Source: Pseudorhodoplanes sinuspersici (GTDB lineage: Bacteria; Pseudomonadota; Alphaproteobacteria; Rhizobiales; Xanthobacteraceae). From it: a DNA stretch of 64,000 nt. Under the pieces are notes generated by a model. That model searched no databases. It was not told the DNA's origin and saw only the letters and a program-made list of their open reading frames with translations. The DNA is taken from positions 5,202,501-5,266,500 of the forward strand of contig NZ_CP021112.1 in the NCBI RefSeq assembly GCF_002119765.1, written 5' to 3'. This document shows positions 41,656-49,706 of this stretch, one piece after another. The stretch's first letter is position 1. Each line of letters starts with the position of its first letter. The position numbers and the translations under genes are program-made.

Positions 41656-42909
41656 ATGAAAGACGTTTTGCGAAAGCACGCCGCTCGGACGGAGAGGCGT
41701 CAGGCTCGCAGTATCGATATTGCCAATCGTGCAGAACTCAGGACATCCAAACACTGGCAAAAAGCCTTCGCCCATACCCGAAAGGACAAACGCTATTACG
41801 AGATCGTGCAGGACACGATCATGCCGGACTTCGACTTCCGCTATTTCATCCTTCGCGATGATGACGGCAAAGTCTGCGCAGTGCAGCCGTTCTTTCTGCT
41901 CGATCAGGATCTGCTTGAAGGCTCATCACGCATTCTGAGATCCAGCGCAGAGCTCATTCGCGGGATGTGGCCTTCTTTTCTGAAGATGCGCACTTTGATG
42001 CTCGGCTGCGCCGCAGGCGAAGCCCATCTCGACCGGAGCAATGGCCATGCATCGGCCGATGCAGCCTTGATCGCGCAAAACATCACCCATCATGCGAAAG
42101 CGATGGGTGCGAAGCTGATCGTGCTCAAGGAGTTTCCGGCCCGCTATCGCCACGATCTTGAATTCTTCATCGATCATGGCTTCGCGCGTATTCCCAGCCT
42201 GCCGATGGCGGAGTTGAAACTCGATTACAAGGATTTCGAGGATTATCTGCGGCGCGGTTTGAGTGCGCGCATGCGGTCGGATCTGCGGCGAAAATATCGT
42301 GCCGCCGACGCCGGCCCGCCAATCAGCATGACCGTGCTGCGTGATGTGTCGGATATCATCGACGAGATCTATCCGCTCTATCTGCAGGTTTACAATCGCT
42401 CGAACCGGCATTTCGAAAAACTGACCAAGGACTATTTCCGCGCGCTTGGCGCCCGCATGCCGGACAAATCGCGTTTTTTCGTCTGGCGGAGCGAGGGCCG
42501 CATCGTCGCCTTCAGCCTCACCATGGCGCACGGCGATCACATCTGTAACGAGTATCTCGGGCTCGATGACGATGTCGCGATGGAACGGCATCTGTATTTC
42601 GTGGCGTTCCGCGATGTGATGAGCTGGGCCATCGCCAATGGTTACAAGCGCTGCCTGTCGACCGGCTTGAGCTACGGCCCCAAGCTCCATCTCGGTTTCG
42701 ATCTTTATCCCATTGATCTCTATGTGCGGCATGTGTCGGATCACCTGAACGGATTGTTCAAACGCGTTCTTCCCTTTCTCGAGCCGACGCGCGCGGAGCC
42801 TCTGCTGAAGCGGTTCAGGAATTACGATGCGCTATGGGCGGGACAGTCGTCTCTCGGCGAAGGCAGGGCCCATGACCACCGCTCTGCGAAAGCTACCGCA
42901 CACCGATAG
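41656..42909 (+). CDS. GNAT/FemAB-like acyltransferase
   Basis: 417 residues. The C-terminal half has the GNAT-like pattern of FemAB/PF04339-type proteins (FFVWRSEGRIVAFSLTMAHGDHICNEYLGLD, then YFVAFRDVMSWAIANGYKRC). The long N-terminal half (AVQPFFLLDQDLL, KEFPARYRHDLEFFIDHGF) matches their first transferase domain. Possible roles include peptidoglycan or polysaccharide acylation; the substrate is unknown. Confidence 0.7.
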   Translation: MKDVLRKHAARTERRQARSIDIANRAELRTSKHWQKAFAHTRKDKRYYEIVQDTIMPDFDFRYFILRDDDGKVCAVQPFFLLDQDLLEGSSRILRSSAELIRGMWPSFLKMRTLMLGCAAGEAHLDRSNGHASADAALIAQNITHHAKAMGAKLIVLKEFPARYRHDLEFFIDHGFARIPSLPMAELKLDYKDFEDYLRRGLSARMRSDLRRKYRAADAGPPISMTVLRDVSDIIDEIYPLYLQVYNRSNRHFEKLTKDYFRALGARMPDKSRFFVWRSEGRIVAFSLTMAHGDHICNEYLGLDDDVAMERHLYFVAFRDVMSWAIANGYKRCLSTGLSYGPKLHLGFDLYPIDLYVRHVSDHLNGLFKRVLPFLEPTRAEPLLKRFRNYDALWAGQSSLGEGRAHDHRSAKATAHR

Positions 42910-43011
42910 GAATGCCCTGCGTCTTTCGGCGCATCATTCCCTCACCTTCTCAAGCTAAAAGCGTACCCCGCGCCGCAGAGAACAGGGGCGATCGAGCTTG
43001 CCTTGTGCGTC

Positions 43012-43317
43012 TCAGGTCTCCGGCTCGGTGGTGAAGAACAGCGGATAACCCTTCTGCTTGCCGAGATCGGTCGCTTCCTTCGCCTTGGTCTCGGCGACAT
43101 CGCGGGTGTAGACCGCGATCACGCAGGCGCCGCGGCGATGCGCCGTCATCATCACCGCATAGGCCCGCTCGGCCCCCATGCGGAACACAGCCTTGAGCAC
43201 CTGCACGACGAATTCGCGCGGCGTGTAGTCGTCGTTCAGCAAAATGACCTTGTAGAGCGGCGGCCGCGCCGTCCTGGTCTTGGTTTTCGGGCGGGTTTTG
43301 ACGATCGGGTCGGGCAT
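43012..43317 (-). CDS. clpS: ATP-dependent Clp protease adaptor ClpS (ClpS2-like)
   Basis: 101 residues from ATG at 43317 (an ATG seven codons earlier also exists). Core YKVILLNDDYTPREFVVQVL is the ClpS signature, carrying the N-degron pocket. The MMTAHRRGACVIAV and AKEATDLGKQKGYPLFFT stretches match the second ClpS paralog found in many alphaproteobacteria (ClpS2) rather than the main one. It delivers N-end-rule substrates to ClpAP. No clpA gene lies next to it here. Confidence 0.9.
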   Translation of the reverse strand: MPDPIVKTRPKTKTRTARPPLYKVILLNDDYTPREFVVQVLKAVFRMGAERAYAVMMTAHRRGACVIAVYTRDVAETKAKEATDLGKQKGYPLFFTTEPET

Positions 43318-43391
43318 TGCGGCCTCCGGCGTCGGCATCCGGCTAAAGGTAACGCAGAAGCCGGCAGGCGCAATATTGCCCTCGGCGCAGG

Positions 43392-43829
43392 TCAGCTCTT
43401 CGCAACCAGCGCCAGCAGCCGGTCGATGAAGTCACGCTGGCTCTCCAGGATTTTCACACGCGCGTCCTCAGGCGAAAACCACGCCACCCGGTCGACTTCG
43501 GGAAAGCTTTGCCTCCGCCCGCTTTTCGGCGGCCATTCCATCTCGAAGGCGCCGGGTTTGATGATGCTGATTTCGAGATCGCTCTCGAGCGCGAACGCGG
43601 TCACGATCTTGCCGCCGCGCTGCTTCACCTCGCCGAGCGCGTGGCAGTCGCCGCGCGGCACGATCCCGAGTTCTTCGGCAAATTCGCGCCGTGCCGCCGA
43701 CAGCGGCGCCTCGTCCGCACCATATTCGCCTTTGGGGATCGACCAGACGCCGTCATCCTTCTTCGCCCAGAAGGGCCCGCCGGGATGCACGAGCAGAACC
43801 TGCAAGCCCTCGCCCGCGCGCTTGTACAC
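43392..43829 (-). CDS. NUDIX hydrolase
   Basis: 145 residues from GTG at 43829. The NUDIX box reads GEYGADEAPLSAARREFAEELG, with the AREFxEExG core intact. The start is doubtful: in-frame codons upstream (SKRSAGLLV) look like the conserved family N-terminus, and a CTG at 43854-43856 sits 5 nt after a GGTGAGG ribosome binding site. So the real protein may be 154 residues with a non-AUG start. Substrate unknown; acts on nucleoside-diphosphate-linked compounds. Follows the 132-residue gene directly. Confidence 0.85.
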   Translation of the reverse strand: MYKRAGEGLQVLLVHPGGPFWAKKDDGVWSIPKGEYGADEAPLSAARREFAEELGIVPRGDCHALGEVKQRGGKIVTAFALESDLEISIIKPGAFEMEWPPKSGRRQSFPEVDRVAWFSPEDARVKILESQRDFIDRLLALVAKS

Positions 43830-43863
43830 CAGAAGACCGGCGCTGCGTTTTGACAGGATAGCC

Positions 43864-44259
43864 TCACCCGCTCACAACGAAGGTGACGCCGACATTACGC
43901 GCCTGCGCCCGTCGCGCGAACCTCGCCAGTTCGCTCAACCAGGCCCGGGCCTGATGCGGGGCATGGCCAAGCTCGGTTTCAAGCAGCGCAATCAACGCCG
44001 GAAGCTGCGGCGCAGTGAACCAGAATTCCTCATACGCGCCGATGATGCCTTCATGCGGGATGCCGTGCATATGTTCGCAGAGTGCGGACGTCTCGAAGGC
44101 ACTCCACGCATCGGCGGGAATGGGCCGGCTTTCGAACAGCGCCTCGTCGGCGGGGTCGCCCGGCGTCACGTCGTCGATCCATGGCCCGCGCGCGGCATAG
44201 GTCCGGCCGATCTCACGCGCCGTCTCGTGTGCGAGGTTTTGCGCCATCGTCGCCCCCAT
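43864..44259 (-). CDS. Conserved hypothetical protein
   Basis: 131 residues from ATG at 44259, GGAAG upstream. Soluble, no signal peptide. Visible features are an acidic mid-region and YEEFWFTAPQLPALIALLE followed by a helical Ala/Arg-rich end. I do not recognise the family. It is read with the NUDIX gene, whose likely start lies about 8 nt after its stop. Confidence 0.65.
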   Translation of the reverse strand: MGATMAQNLAHETAREIGRTYAARGPWIDDVTPGDPADEALFESRPIPADAWSAFETSALCEHMHGIPHEGIIGAYEEFWFTAPQLPALIALLETELGHAPHQARAWLSELARFARRAQARNVGVTFVVSG

Positions 44260-44337
44260 CAATCGCTTCCAGCTCCGACGCGGGCTGTCGGGCCCGCGCC
44301 CATGAGGAAAGATCGAAGGCGCGCGATGCGCGGCGGA

Positions 44338-44751
44338 TCACGCCGCCGGTTTAAAGTTCATCGCAACGCCGTTGATGCAATAGCGAAGACCAGTCGGCGG
44401 CGGGCCGTCCGGGAAGACATGGCCGAGATGGCTGCCGCAACGGCTGCAATGCACTTCGGTGCGCACCATGCCGTAGCTGCTATCTTCGGTCGTCTCGACG
44501 GCGCCCGGCTCCGGATCGTTGAAGCTCGGCCAGCCGGTGCCGCTCTCGAATTTGCGGCCGGACTTGAACAGCGGCTGGTCGCAGCCCGCGCACTCAAAGG
44601 TGCCGGCACGCTTTTCATAATTCAGCGCACAGCTTCCCGGCCGTTCGGTGCCGTGCTGGCGCATAATGTGATATTGCTCGGGCGTCAGCAGCGCACGCCA
44701 TTCGGCATCGGTGCGGGTGACGGGATAGGTTTTTGTCAGGGTGTCGCTCAT
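44338..44751 (-). CDS. msrB: Peptide-methionine (R)-S-oxide reductase MsrB
   Basis: 137 residues. Catalytic C125 in RYCINGVAMNF; structural zinc by C54-C57 and C102-C105; the family core ESGTGWPSF is present. C41 (SCALNYE) may be the resolving cysteine. Repairs oxidised methionine using thioredoxin. No msrA beside it. Confidence 0.93.
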   Translation of the reverse strand: MSDTLTKTYPVTRTDAEWRALLTPEQYHIMRQHGTERPGSCALNYEKRAGTFECAGCDQPLFKSGRKFESGTGWPSFNDPEPGAVETTEDSSYGMVRTEVHCSRCGSHLGHVFPDGPPPTGLRYCINGVAMNFKPAA

Positions 44752-44844
44752 GGCCGTAATATGGGCCCGGCGGCCTCACCTGCCAAGCCTGTCGCTCGGC
44801 CTGCCGCCGGGCGAGACGATCACATCTGCGGAACCTTATTGGTC

Positions 44845-45447
44845 ATGATCGAAACAGCGATCCGGTTTGCCCTTTCGAATTTCACGCTCACCCTCTTGAT
44901 GATCGGCCTGATCGCGGCGGCGATTGCGTATGCCGCAAAGCCCGCGCCGCGGACGCGCGGACAACTGGTCGAAGCGCTGTTTGCGTATTTCCTCTTGTTC
45001 TCGATCGGCATCAGCTATTTCTACAATTTCGTGATGCATGTGTTCTTCGGCGAGATGGCCGCGCGCTTCATCGGCTGGGCCGACAGCCCGTTCCAGACCG
45101 AGGTCGGTTTCGCCAGTCTCGGCTTTTCGGTCGTCGGGTTCCTCGCCTTTCGCGGCGATATCGGCCTGCGGACCGCGGCCGTCGTCGGCCCGTCGATCTT
45201 TCTTCTCGGCGCTGCCGGCGGCCATATCTATCAGATGATCACGGCGCATAATTTCGCGCCCGGCAATGCCGGCGTTATTTTCTGGACCGACATCCTCCTG
45301 CCGGTCATCGGTTTCGCACTTTTGTATCTGCAGAGACGTGAGATCGCGGTTTCGAAGCAGAATCCTCCGTTGTCCGCGGTCAACCAATTCAATCCTGCGC
45401 CGCCATCCCCAGCAGCACGATCAGGGCGTAAAACGGCAACGCAATGA
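44845..45447 (+). CDS. DUF6790-type membrane protein with a hydrophilic C-terminal extension
   Basis: 200 residues from ATG at 44845. Five or so hydrophobic segments; GQLVEALFAYFLLFSIGISYFYNFVMH and the following AARFIGWADSPFQTEVGFAS resemble DUF6790 proteins. Function unknown. The last 30 or so residues (after LLYLQRREIAVSK) are hydrophilic, Pro/Ala-rich and antisense to the end of the convergent gene, so the original stop may have been lost. The frame is open far upstream too, but that part lies opposite clpS, the NUDIX gene and msrB and is not coding. Confidence 0.75.
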   Translation: MIETAIRFALSNFTLTLLMIGLIAAAIAYAAKPAPRTRGQLVEALFAYFLLFSIGISYFYNFVMHVFFGEMAARFIGWADSPFQTEVGFASLGFSVVGFLAFRGDIGLRTAAVVGPSIFLLGAAGGHIYQMITAHNFAPGNAGVIFWTDILLPVIGFALLYLQRREIAVSKQNPPLSAVNQFNPAPPSPAARSGRKTATQ

Positions 45448-45703
45448 TGAGGCCGATGATCGCGCTGCCAACCGGTGTTTCACCTGGCGACGACCATGCC
45501 ACCAGCGCGAAGAATTCAGCGGCTAATCCGCCAAGAAAGATGCCGGCGCAGATGACAATGGCAATCTGACGCCCTCCGAAGAATACGTTCAGTGTCACGC
45601 TTGTTTCCTGCGTCACCCAAAGCCACAAAACGGCTCCGATCGCCAATGCGACCGCCGCGGCAATGCCGGGAACATGGCGACGAAGGAACGGCGACAGAAT
45701 CAT
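45389..45703 (-). CDS. Small membrane protein of unknown function
   Basis: 104 residues from ATG at 45703, GGAG 8 nt upstream. Three hydrophobic segments (AAAVALAIGAVLWLWV, IAIVICAGIFLGGLAAEFF, AIIGLIIALPFYALIVLL). No family recognised. Its 3' end overlaps the convergent DUF6790-type gene by 59 bp. Confidence 0.7.
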   Translation of the reverse strand: MILSPFLRRHVPGIAAAVALAIGAVLWLWVTQETSVTLNVFFGGRQIAIVICAGIFLGGLAAEFFALVAWSSPGETPVGSAIIGLIIALPFYALIVLLGMAAQD

Positions 45704-45835
45704 AACGAAGACTCCAAATGGGTCTTCGTCAGTCGCGAGGGACCTCAAGCCGGTTCAGAGCAAGAATAAACCGTTGCGCCAGTTTGGGTTATAGATGTCC
45801 GGGCGGCCGATTCACGGCGCTATCGAGGCCCCATC

Positions 45836-45985
45836 ATGAACCGCAATAACCTGCTCTATCTGGTCATCGGCGCTTTGGCGGTGATCGTCGCCATCCTCGG
45901 CTACAACCTTTATCAGGAGAGGAAACAGCCGGACGGAGTGCAGATCAATGTCGGTCCGGGCGGCATTTCCATCGAGAAGAAGTAG
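45836..45985 (+). CDS. Small single-span membrane protein (49 residues)
   Basis: Reads MNRNNLLYLVIGALAVIVAI, then LGYNLYQERKQPDGVQINVG and PGGISIEKK. One N-terminal transmembrane segment, a short charged linker and a small exposed tail. I have seen near-identical short proteins in Rhizobiales, which supports it despite its size. The ribosome binding site is weak. Function unknown. Confidence 0.7.
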   Translation: MNRNNLLYLVIGALAVIVAILGYNLYQERKQPDGVQINVGPGGISIEKK

Positions 45986-45999
45986 ACCGTCGCTGGCCA

Positions 46000-46512
46000 T
46001 TATTTCTCGACAAAGTCGGCGCATTTGGCAACATCGCCATTGGTGCCCCAGGGCATGATCGGAACCGATGACGTCGAATTTTTCGGCGATCCTTCAATGA
46101 TGCGATCGGAATAGACCATGTAAACAAGGACGTTGCGCTTCTCGTCGCAGCCGCGCACGATCTGCATCTTCTTGAAAAAGAGCGAGCGCCTGGCGCGGAA
46201 CACATCCTCGCCCTGTTCGAATTTCGCCTTGAAGCGGATCGGACCGATCTGGCGGCAGGCCAGCGAGATATCGGACACTTCCTCGGCAAGGCCGAGCCAG
46301 CCCTTGAAACCGCCCCTCTCCGGAACGGTGAAATGGCAGGCAACACCTTCAACCTCAGGATCATCAAGGCCGTAGGTCGCAAGCTTGTCGTTCGGCGAGA
46401 TCCATTTGAACACCGTGGATCGCTTGAAGATCAGATCCGGCTCTTCAGCCGCTCCGGCCGACCCAAGCGGCAACAGCACAAACGCGAACATCGCAACACT
46501 GCGGGCGAACAT
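46000..46512 (-). CDS. creA: CreA family protein
   Basis: 170 residues from ATG at 46512, with GGGAGG upstream. Sec signal peptide (VAMFAFVLLPLGSAGA). The family body is clear: DPEVEGVACHFTVPERGGFKGW, SLACRQIGPIRF and LVYMVYSDRIIEGSPKNS. Exported protein of unknown biochemical role, common in proteobacteria. Convergent with the 49-residue gene. Confidence 0.9.
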   Translation of the reverse strand: MFARSVAMFAFVLLPLGSAGAAEEPDLIFKRSTVFKWISPNDKLATYGLDDPEVEGVACHFTVPERGGFKGWLGLAEEVSDISLACRQIGPIRFKAKFEQGEDVFRARRSLFFKKMQIVRGCDEKRNVLVYMVYSDRIIEGSPKNSTSSVPIMPWGTNGDVAKCADFVEK

Positions 46513-46602
46513 TCCCCAGCCTCCCAAACAACAGCGGCCCCTACATAGTGTTGGTCGAGACCGGTGAAAGGGGCCGCCTTTACACAGGATCGCTCGCGGT
46601 TT

Positions 46603-46866
46603 TCAGCGGCGGGTGCGGTCGCGCTCTTTCGGCGCCGCTCGCGATGACGGCGCCGACGGCGCCTTATAGAGCGGATTCACAACGCACATATCGGTCCCAA
46701 GACGGGTCTGCTGACATTGCTCGAAGCTGACATAGCCGCAGCTATAGGCGCCCTCACTCAGACCGCCGGTGATGATGCACCACGGATAATTTGTGTCGGC
46801 GGATGCCGTATTGCCGCCGGCCAGCCACAATCCAAAACCCAGCGCGATCACCGATAACGTTTTCAT
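46603..46866 (-). CDS. DUF3551 domain protein
   Basis: 87 residues from ATG at 46866 with GGAGAGGAT upstream. Signal peptide, then YPWCIITGGLSEGAYSCGYVSFEQCQQT and DMCVVNP: the cysteine pattern of DUF3551, a short secreted family frequent in Bradyrhizobium relatives. A paralog lies at 51475-51741. Function unknown. Confidence 0.85.
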   Translation of the reverse strand: MKTLSVIALGFGLWLAGGNTASADTNYPWCIITGGLSEGAYSCGYVSFEQCQQTRLGTDMCVVNPLYKAPSAPSSRAAPKERDRTRR

Positions 46867-47078
46867 ATCGATCCTCTCCGGAAGGGGCAGTGTACGCGAG
46901 AAAACCCCGCCTGACCGGGCGGTGTTCCCTGACAAACACAAACCCGCAGCGACGTCACCACCGAGGCCTGCATGGTCTCCATGCGAATGGCGTCCTGCGC
47001 GTGAACATAAAGCGCAACACTGCCGCCCACAGCCAGGATCAGCGCGATCACACACAGCAATCGATTGACGACGTGCAT
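46863..47078 (-). CDS. Possible small membrane protein
   Basis: 71 residues from ATG at 47078. One N-terminal hydrophobic segment (LLCVIALILAVGGSVALYV), then a Cys-containing tail. No good ribosome binding site, and a small GC hairpin (CCGCC/GGCGG, then GGTTTT) lies inside its 3' part, so it may not be a gene. It would overlap the DUF3551 start by 4 bp. Confidence 0.35.
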   Translation of the reverse strand: MHVVNRLLCVIALILAVGGSVALYVHAQDAIRMETMQASVVTSLRVCVCQGTPPGQAGFSRVHCPFRRGSI

Positions 47079-47327
47079 GGGCAACCCGGAGCGTTCAAGG
47101 AATCCCTAGTTAGCTGTCGAAGGCCGCACTCCGTTCAGGCTTCGCCTGGTTGTAATGACGCTGCTGGTTACCCGCGGCTCAATGCGATCATAGAAAGGCG
47201 GTTTCGTTTTGCTCATCCCTATGGCGAGCTAGCCACAAATTTCTCCGAATTCGCGCCGTTCCACTTTGAACCGGCCTCAAAGTGGCCGCGACCAATGGCC
47301 ATCGCATCCAATCAAGGAAATCAGGCC

Positions 47328-47711
47328 ATGACCATTGTGACGAAATCCGCACTCGCCGCCGCAATTCTGGCCGTGATGGCCGTCTCCGCTCACGCCCAGC
47401 AGGGCCCGAGCCGGCAAATCCAGGTTCTTCCGGCTCCCGGCCAGCAAGCTCAGCTTCAACAGCCACAAGCAGCCGCCGCGCCGGCTCCTGCACAGGCTCA
47501 AGAGGCGTCTCAGGCCGAGGCGCCCGCGCCAAACGCTGCTCCTGCTCCCGCTCCGGAGGTCGCACCAAAGGCCGAACCGAAGCTCGTCCCGGCACCCGCA
47601 CCGAAATTTGCTGAGCCAAAATTTATCGAGAAGCCAGCTCGCAAGGCCTACGGTTACGCCGGTTACAGCGGCGGCTACGGTTACGGCCACCGCGCTCCGA
47701 ACTGCCACTAA
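47328..47711 (+). CDS. Secreted Pro/Ala/Gln-rich protein
   Basis: 127 residues from ATG at 47328, AAGGAA upstream. Signal peptide (ALAAAILAVMAVSAHAQ). The mature part is low-complexity: alternating Ala-Pro-Gln-Glu runs, then a Gly/Tyr-rich end (YGYAGYSGGYGYGH). Probably an unstructured periplasmic or envelope protein. Composition alone gives no function. Confidence 0.7.
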   Translation: MTIVTKSALAAAILAVMAVSAHAQQGPSRQIQVLPAPGQQAQLQQPQAAAAPAPAQAQEASQAEAPAPNAAPAPAPEVAPKAEPKLVPAPAPKFAEPKFIEKPARKAYGYAGYSGGYGYGHRAPNCH

Positions 47712-47725
47712 ATATTCGCTAGCTC

Positions 47726-47752
47726 CGCCGGCAGCATCTGATGCGGCCGGCG
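47726..47752. terminator. Bidirectional hairpin between convergent genes
   Basis: CGCCGGC / GCCGGCG outer stem and GCAT / ATGC inner stem with a CTG loop, in the 54-nt gap between convergent genes. Confidence 0.5.
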
Positions 47753-47765
47753 AACGCGTCAAAGA

Positions 47766-48572
47766 TCAGCGGATCATCGAGAAGAAGCCGCCATCGAACG
47801 GTCCCCGCCGCCAGCCACCGCTATTGGATGAGGAATAAGAATTCTCGCTCCAACGGCTGGCGCTGCGCTGCTCGTCCCGTCTGGCTCGCAATTCGGCACG
47901 GGCCTCACGCTGCTCGCGCGTCATACGCACCTTGCGCCGCGCTTCGCGGCGCTGGTCCTGTGCGCGATGCGTAATCGTATTGTTGATCTTTGGCGGCGTT
48001 GGACTGGTGACCGGTGCGGCGGTCGGCGGAGCTGCCGCTGGCGGCGTTTCGGACGGCGCTGCATTCGCCACGGTCGTCGCCTTTACAGGTGCGCTTGTCG
48101 CTTCGTTGCGCGGTGACACACCTGTCGTGCTGGCGGCCGTCTGCGTGGATCGAGAACGCGTCGTAACGATGGTTGTACCATCGGGCGATTTCACCCTCGT
48201 TCTTTTCTTGCGGGAGGCCAGCACGTGCGATCCAGATCTCTCCTTTCCCACGAGCGCTTGTCTGGATAGCCCACGCTCGGATCGTTTGAGAGATTGAGTA
48301 TCGATCAGGCAGCGTCCCTCGATAAACGGCCAGCTTTGCTCGGCACAGGATTTGTCCTGGTTCAACACGATTGCAGGCGGACGCACATCAGGCCCGGCAT
48401 TCGCCAGATCGGAGAGTTGATTGGATTTCAGATGCAGGATTGTCAGCAAACCTCCGCCGATCACGACGACGGCCGCGCTTGTGAGCGCGATAGCTGCCAG
48501 ACGGCCCCTGCGACGCTGTTGCGGCCGCAATCCGCCGTCGAAGGACGCTTGGAATACACCGAAAGCTGACAT
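47766..48572 (-). CDS. Single-span envelope protein with basic, low-complexity tail
   Basis: 268 residues from ATG at 48572, GGGAG upstream. One transmembrane segment near 27-45 (IALTSAAVVVIGGGLL) and a conserved periplasmic motif CAEQSWPFIEGRCL near 75, a pattern seen in many Bradyrhizobium-type proteins. Then a basic stretch, a Thr/Pro/Ala linker and an Arg/Glu-rich helix (REARRKVRMTREQREARAEL). Function unknown. Confidence 0.72.
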   Translation of the reverse strand: MSAFGVFQASFDGGLRPQQRRRGRLAAIALTSAAVVVIGGGLLTILHLKSNQLSDLANAGPDVRPPAIVLNQDKSCAEQSWPFIEGRCLIDTQSLKRSERGLSRQALVGKERSGSHVLASRKKRTRVKSPDGTTIVTTRSRSTQTAASTTGVSPRNEATSAPVKATTVANAAPSETPPAAAPPTAAPVTSPTPPKINNTITHRAQDQRREARRKVRMTREQREARAELRARRDEQRSASRWSENSYSSSNSGGWRRGPFDGGFFSMIR

Positions 48573-48731
48573 GCTCCCTGTCCCTTTCAGCCCCACAGCG
48601 TCCCGCTGATCAAACTCCTTAGTGGCCTCGCCGTTCCGCACCGTTGCACTCATGGAGGGCGCGATCACGGGTATTTGCATTCGATGGTTTTGAGAGCATT
48701 GATAAGCAACGGAAAAGGATAATCGAAGCTG

Positions 48732-48983
48732 ATGAACCGACCGCGCTTTGCAGCAGTGTTGGTGGCGCTCGCTACGCCACTTTTATCGGGGCACGCAAAG
48801 ACTTAGGGCGTGAGCCGTGCCGCAGCTTTCGGTTTTTCGTTCAAGACGCTGGACGGTGGCGACATCAAGCTCGCCGATTACAGCAGCCGGCCGATCCCCG
48901 TCGCGAATATGGCGTCGTTGTGCGGATATTCACCGCAATATGCCAGGCTAGCCAGACTAGCTAGATATGAGGCGTCCCAATGA
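48732..48983 (+). pseudogene. Glutathione peroxidase remnant
   Basis: The frame from ATG at 48732 gives a signal-like start (FAAVLVALATPLLSGHAKT), then an in-frame TAG at 48804-48806. After it comes FSFKTLDGGDIKLADYSSRP and MASLCGYSPQYA, the N-terminal half of a glutathione peroxidase including the CGYSPQY active-site region. Similarity stops there and the frame ends at 48983; the catalytic Gln and Trp regions are gone. Stop plus truncation indicate a decayed gene. The break falls in a CTAG-rich stretch (48947-48964). Confidence 0.7.
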
Positions 48984-49426
48984 ATGAACCCTCCACAGAG
49001 ACACCTATGACAGCCCAAGCCGCAATGACCGAAAGCGAAGTTCACGACCTGCTCAGGCGCTTTTTTGCCGCGTTTACCAACCCGGCTACGAAGCCTGAGC
49101 AATTTTCCGAGTTGCTGTCGCCCGACTACATCCAGCGTGTCGACGGCGAGCAGCTCGATTATGCTGGCTTCCTCCGACACAGCGAGGCAGTTCAGGCGAG
49201 CATTTCTTCAAGTAATGTGACGTTCGAGCATATAGTCACCGATGGCGTTTCTGCGGCGAGTGTTCATATTGCCGAGGCTATTAAGACCAACGGTAAACGC
49301 ATTCGTCTTAAGGTGATCGCGTATTACCAGTTTCGCGGCAACCGCATCAGCCTGGTGGATGAGCTGACCCACCTGCTCGAGGGCGATGCCCAGGATCGCG
49401 ATCTCGGTTCACGGATATCAGATTGA
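48980..49426 (+). CDS. SnoaL/NTF2-like domain protein
   Basis: 148 residues. VHDLLRRFFAAFTNPATKPE then ELLSPDYIQRVDGEQLDYAG and LKVIAYYQFRGNRISLVDEL fit a small SnoaL-like barrel. Catalytic role, if any, unknown. Its ATG overlaps the stop of the decayed peroxidase frame. A later ATG (residue 10) is an alternative start. Confidence 0.75.
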   Translation: MNEPSTETPMTAQAAMTESEVHDLLRRFFAAFTNPATKPEQFSELLSPDYIQRVDGEQLDYAGFLRHSEAVQASISSSNVTFEHIVTDGVSAASVHIAEAIKTNGKRIRLKVIAYYQFRGNRISLVDELTHLLEGDAQDRDLGSRISD

Positions 49427-49706
49427 GGGATGACGAAGCGGGCCCGTGGTCACAACAGGCACCGCACTGGAAGTTGAACGTATCGGTCGCACCCGCGGAC
49501 AGGGTCATCGGGAACCGAACGCAAGCTGTCCCAAACGGGGATTCCTGTGGAACAAATCGTGTCTGCCGCGTCACAGCTAACCATATTTCATTAACAATCA
49601 TGGCGGGATTGGGCTGATTCGTTGACTCCAGCCGGCAGAAGCGCTTTCCATGGAAAATCAGTGGGTAAGGAGCATAAGCTCCGCCACTTCTTGAGGGGGT
49701 TCCATC

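Noticed and set aside
43003-44844. Upstream extension of the DUF6790-type frame
   Set aside because: Lies opposite clpS, the NUDIX gene, a conserved hypothetical and msrB; only the part from 44845 resembles a protein.
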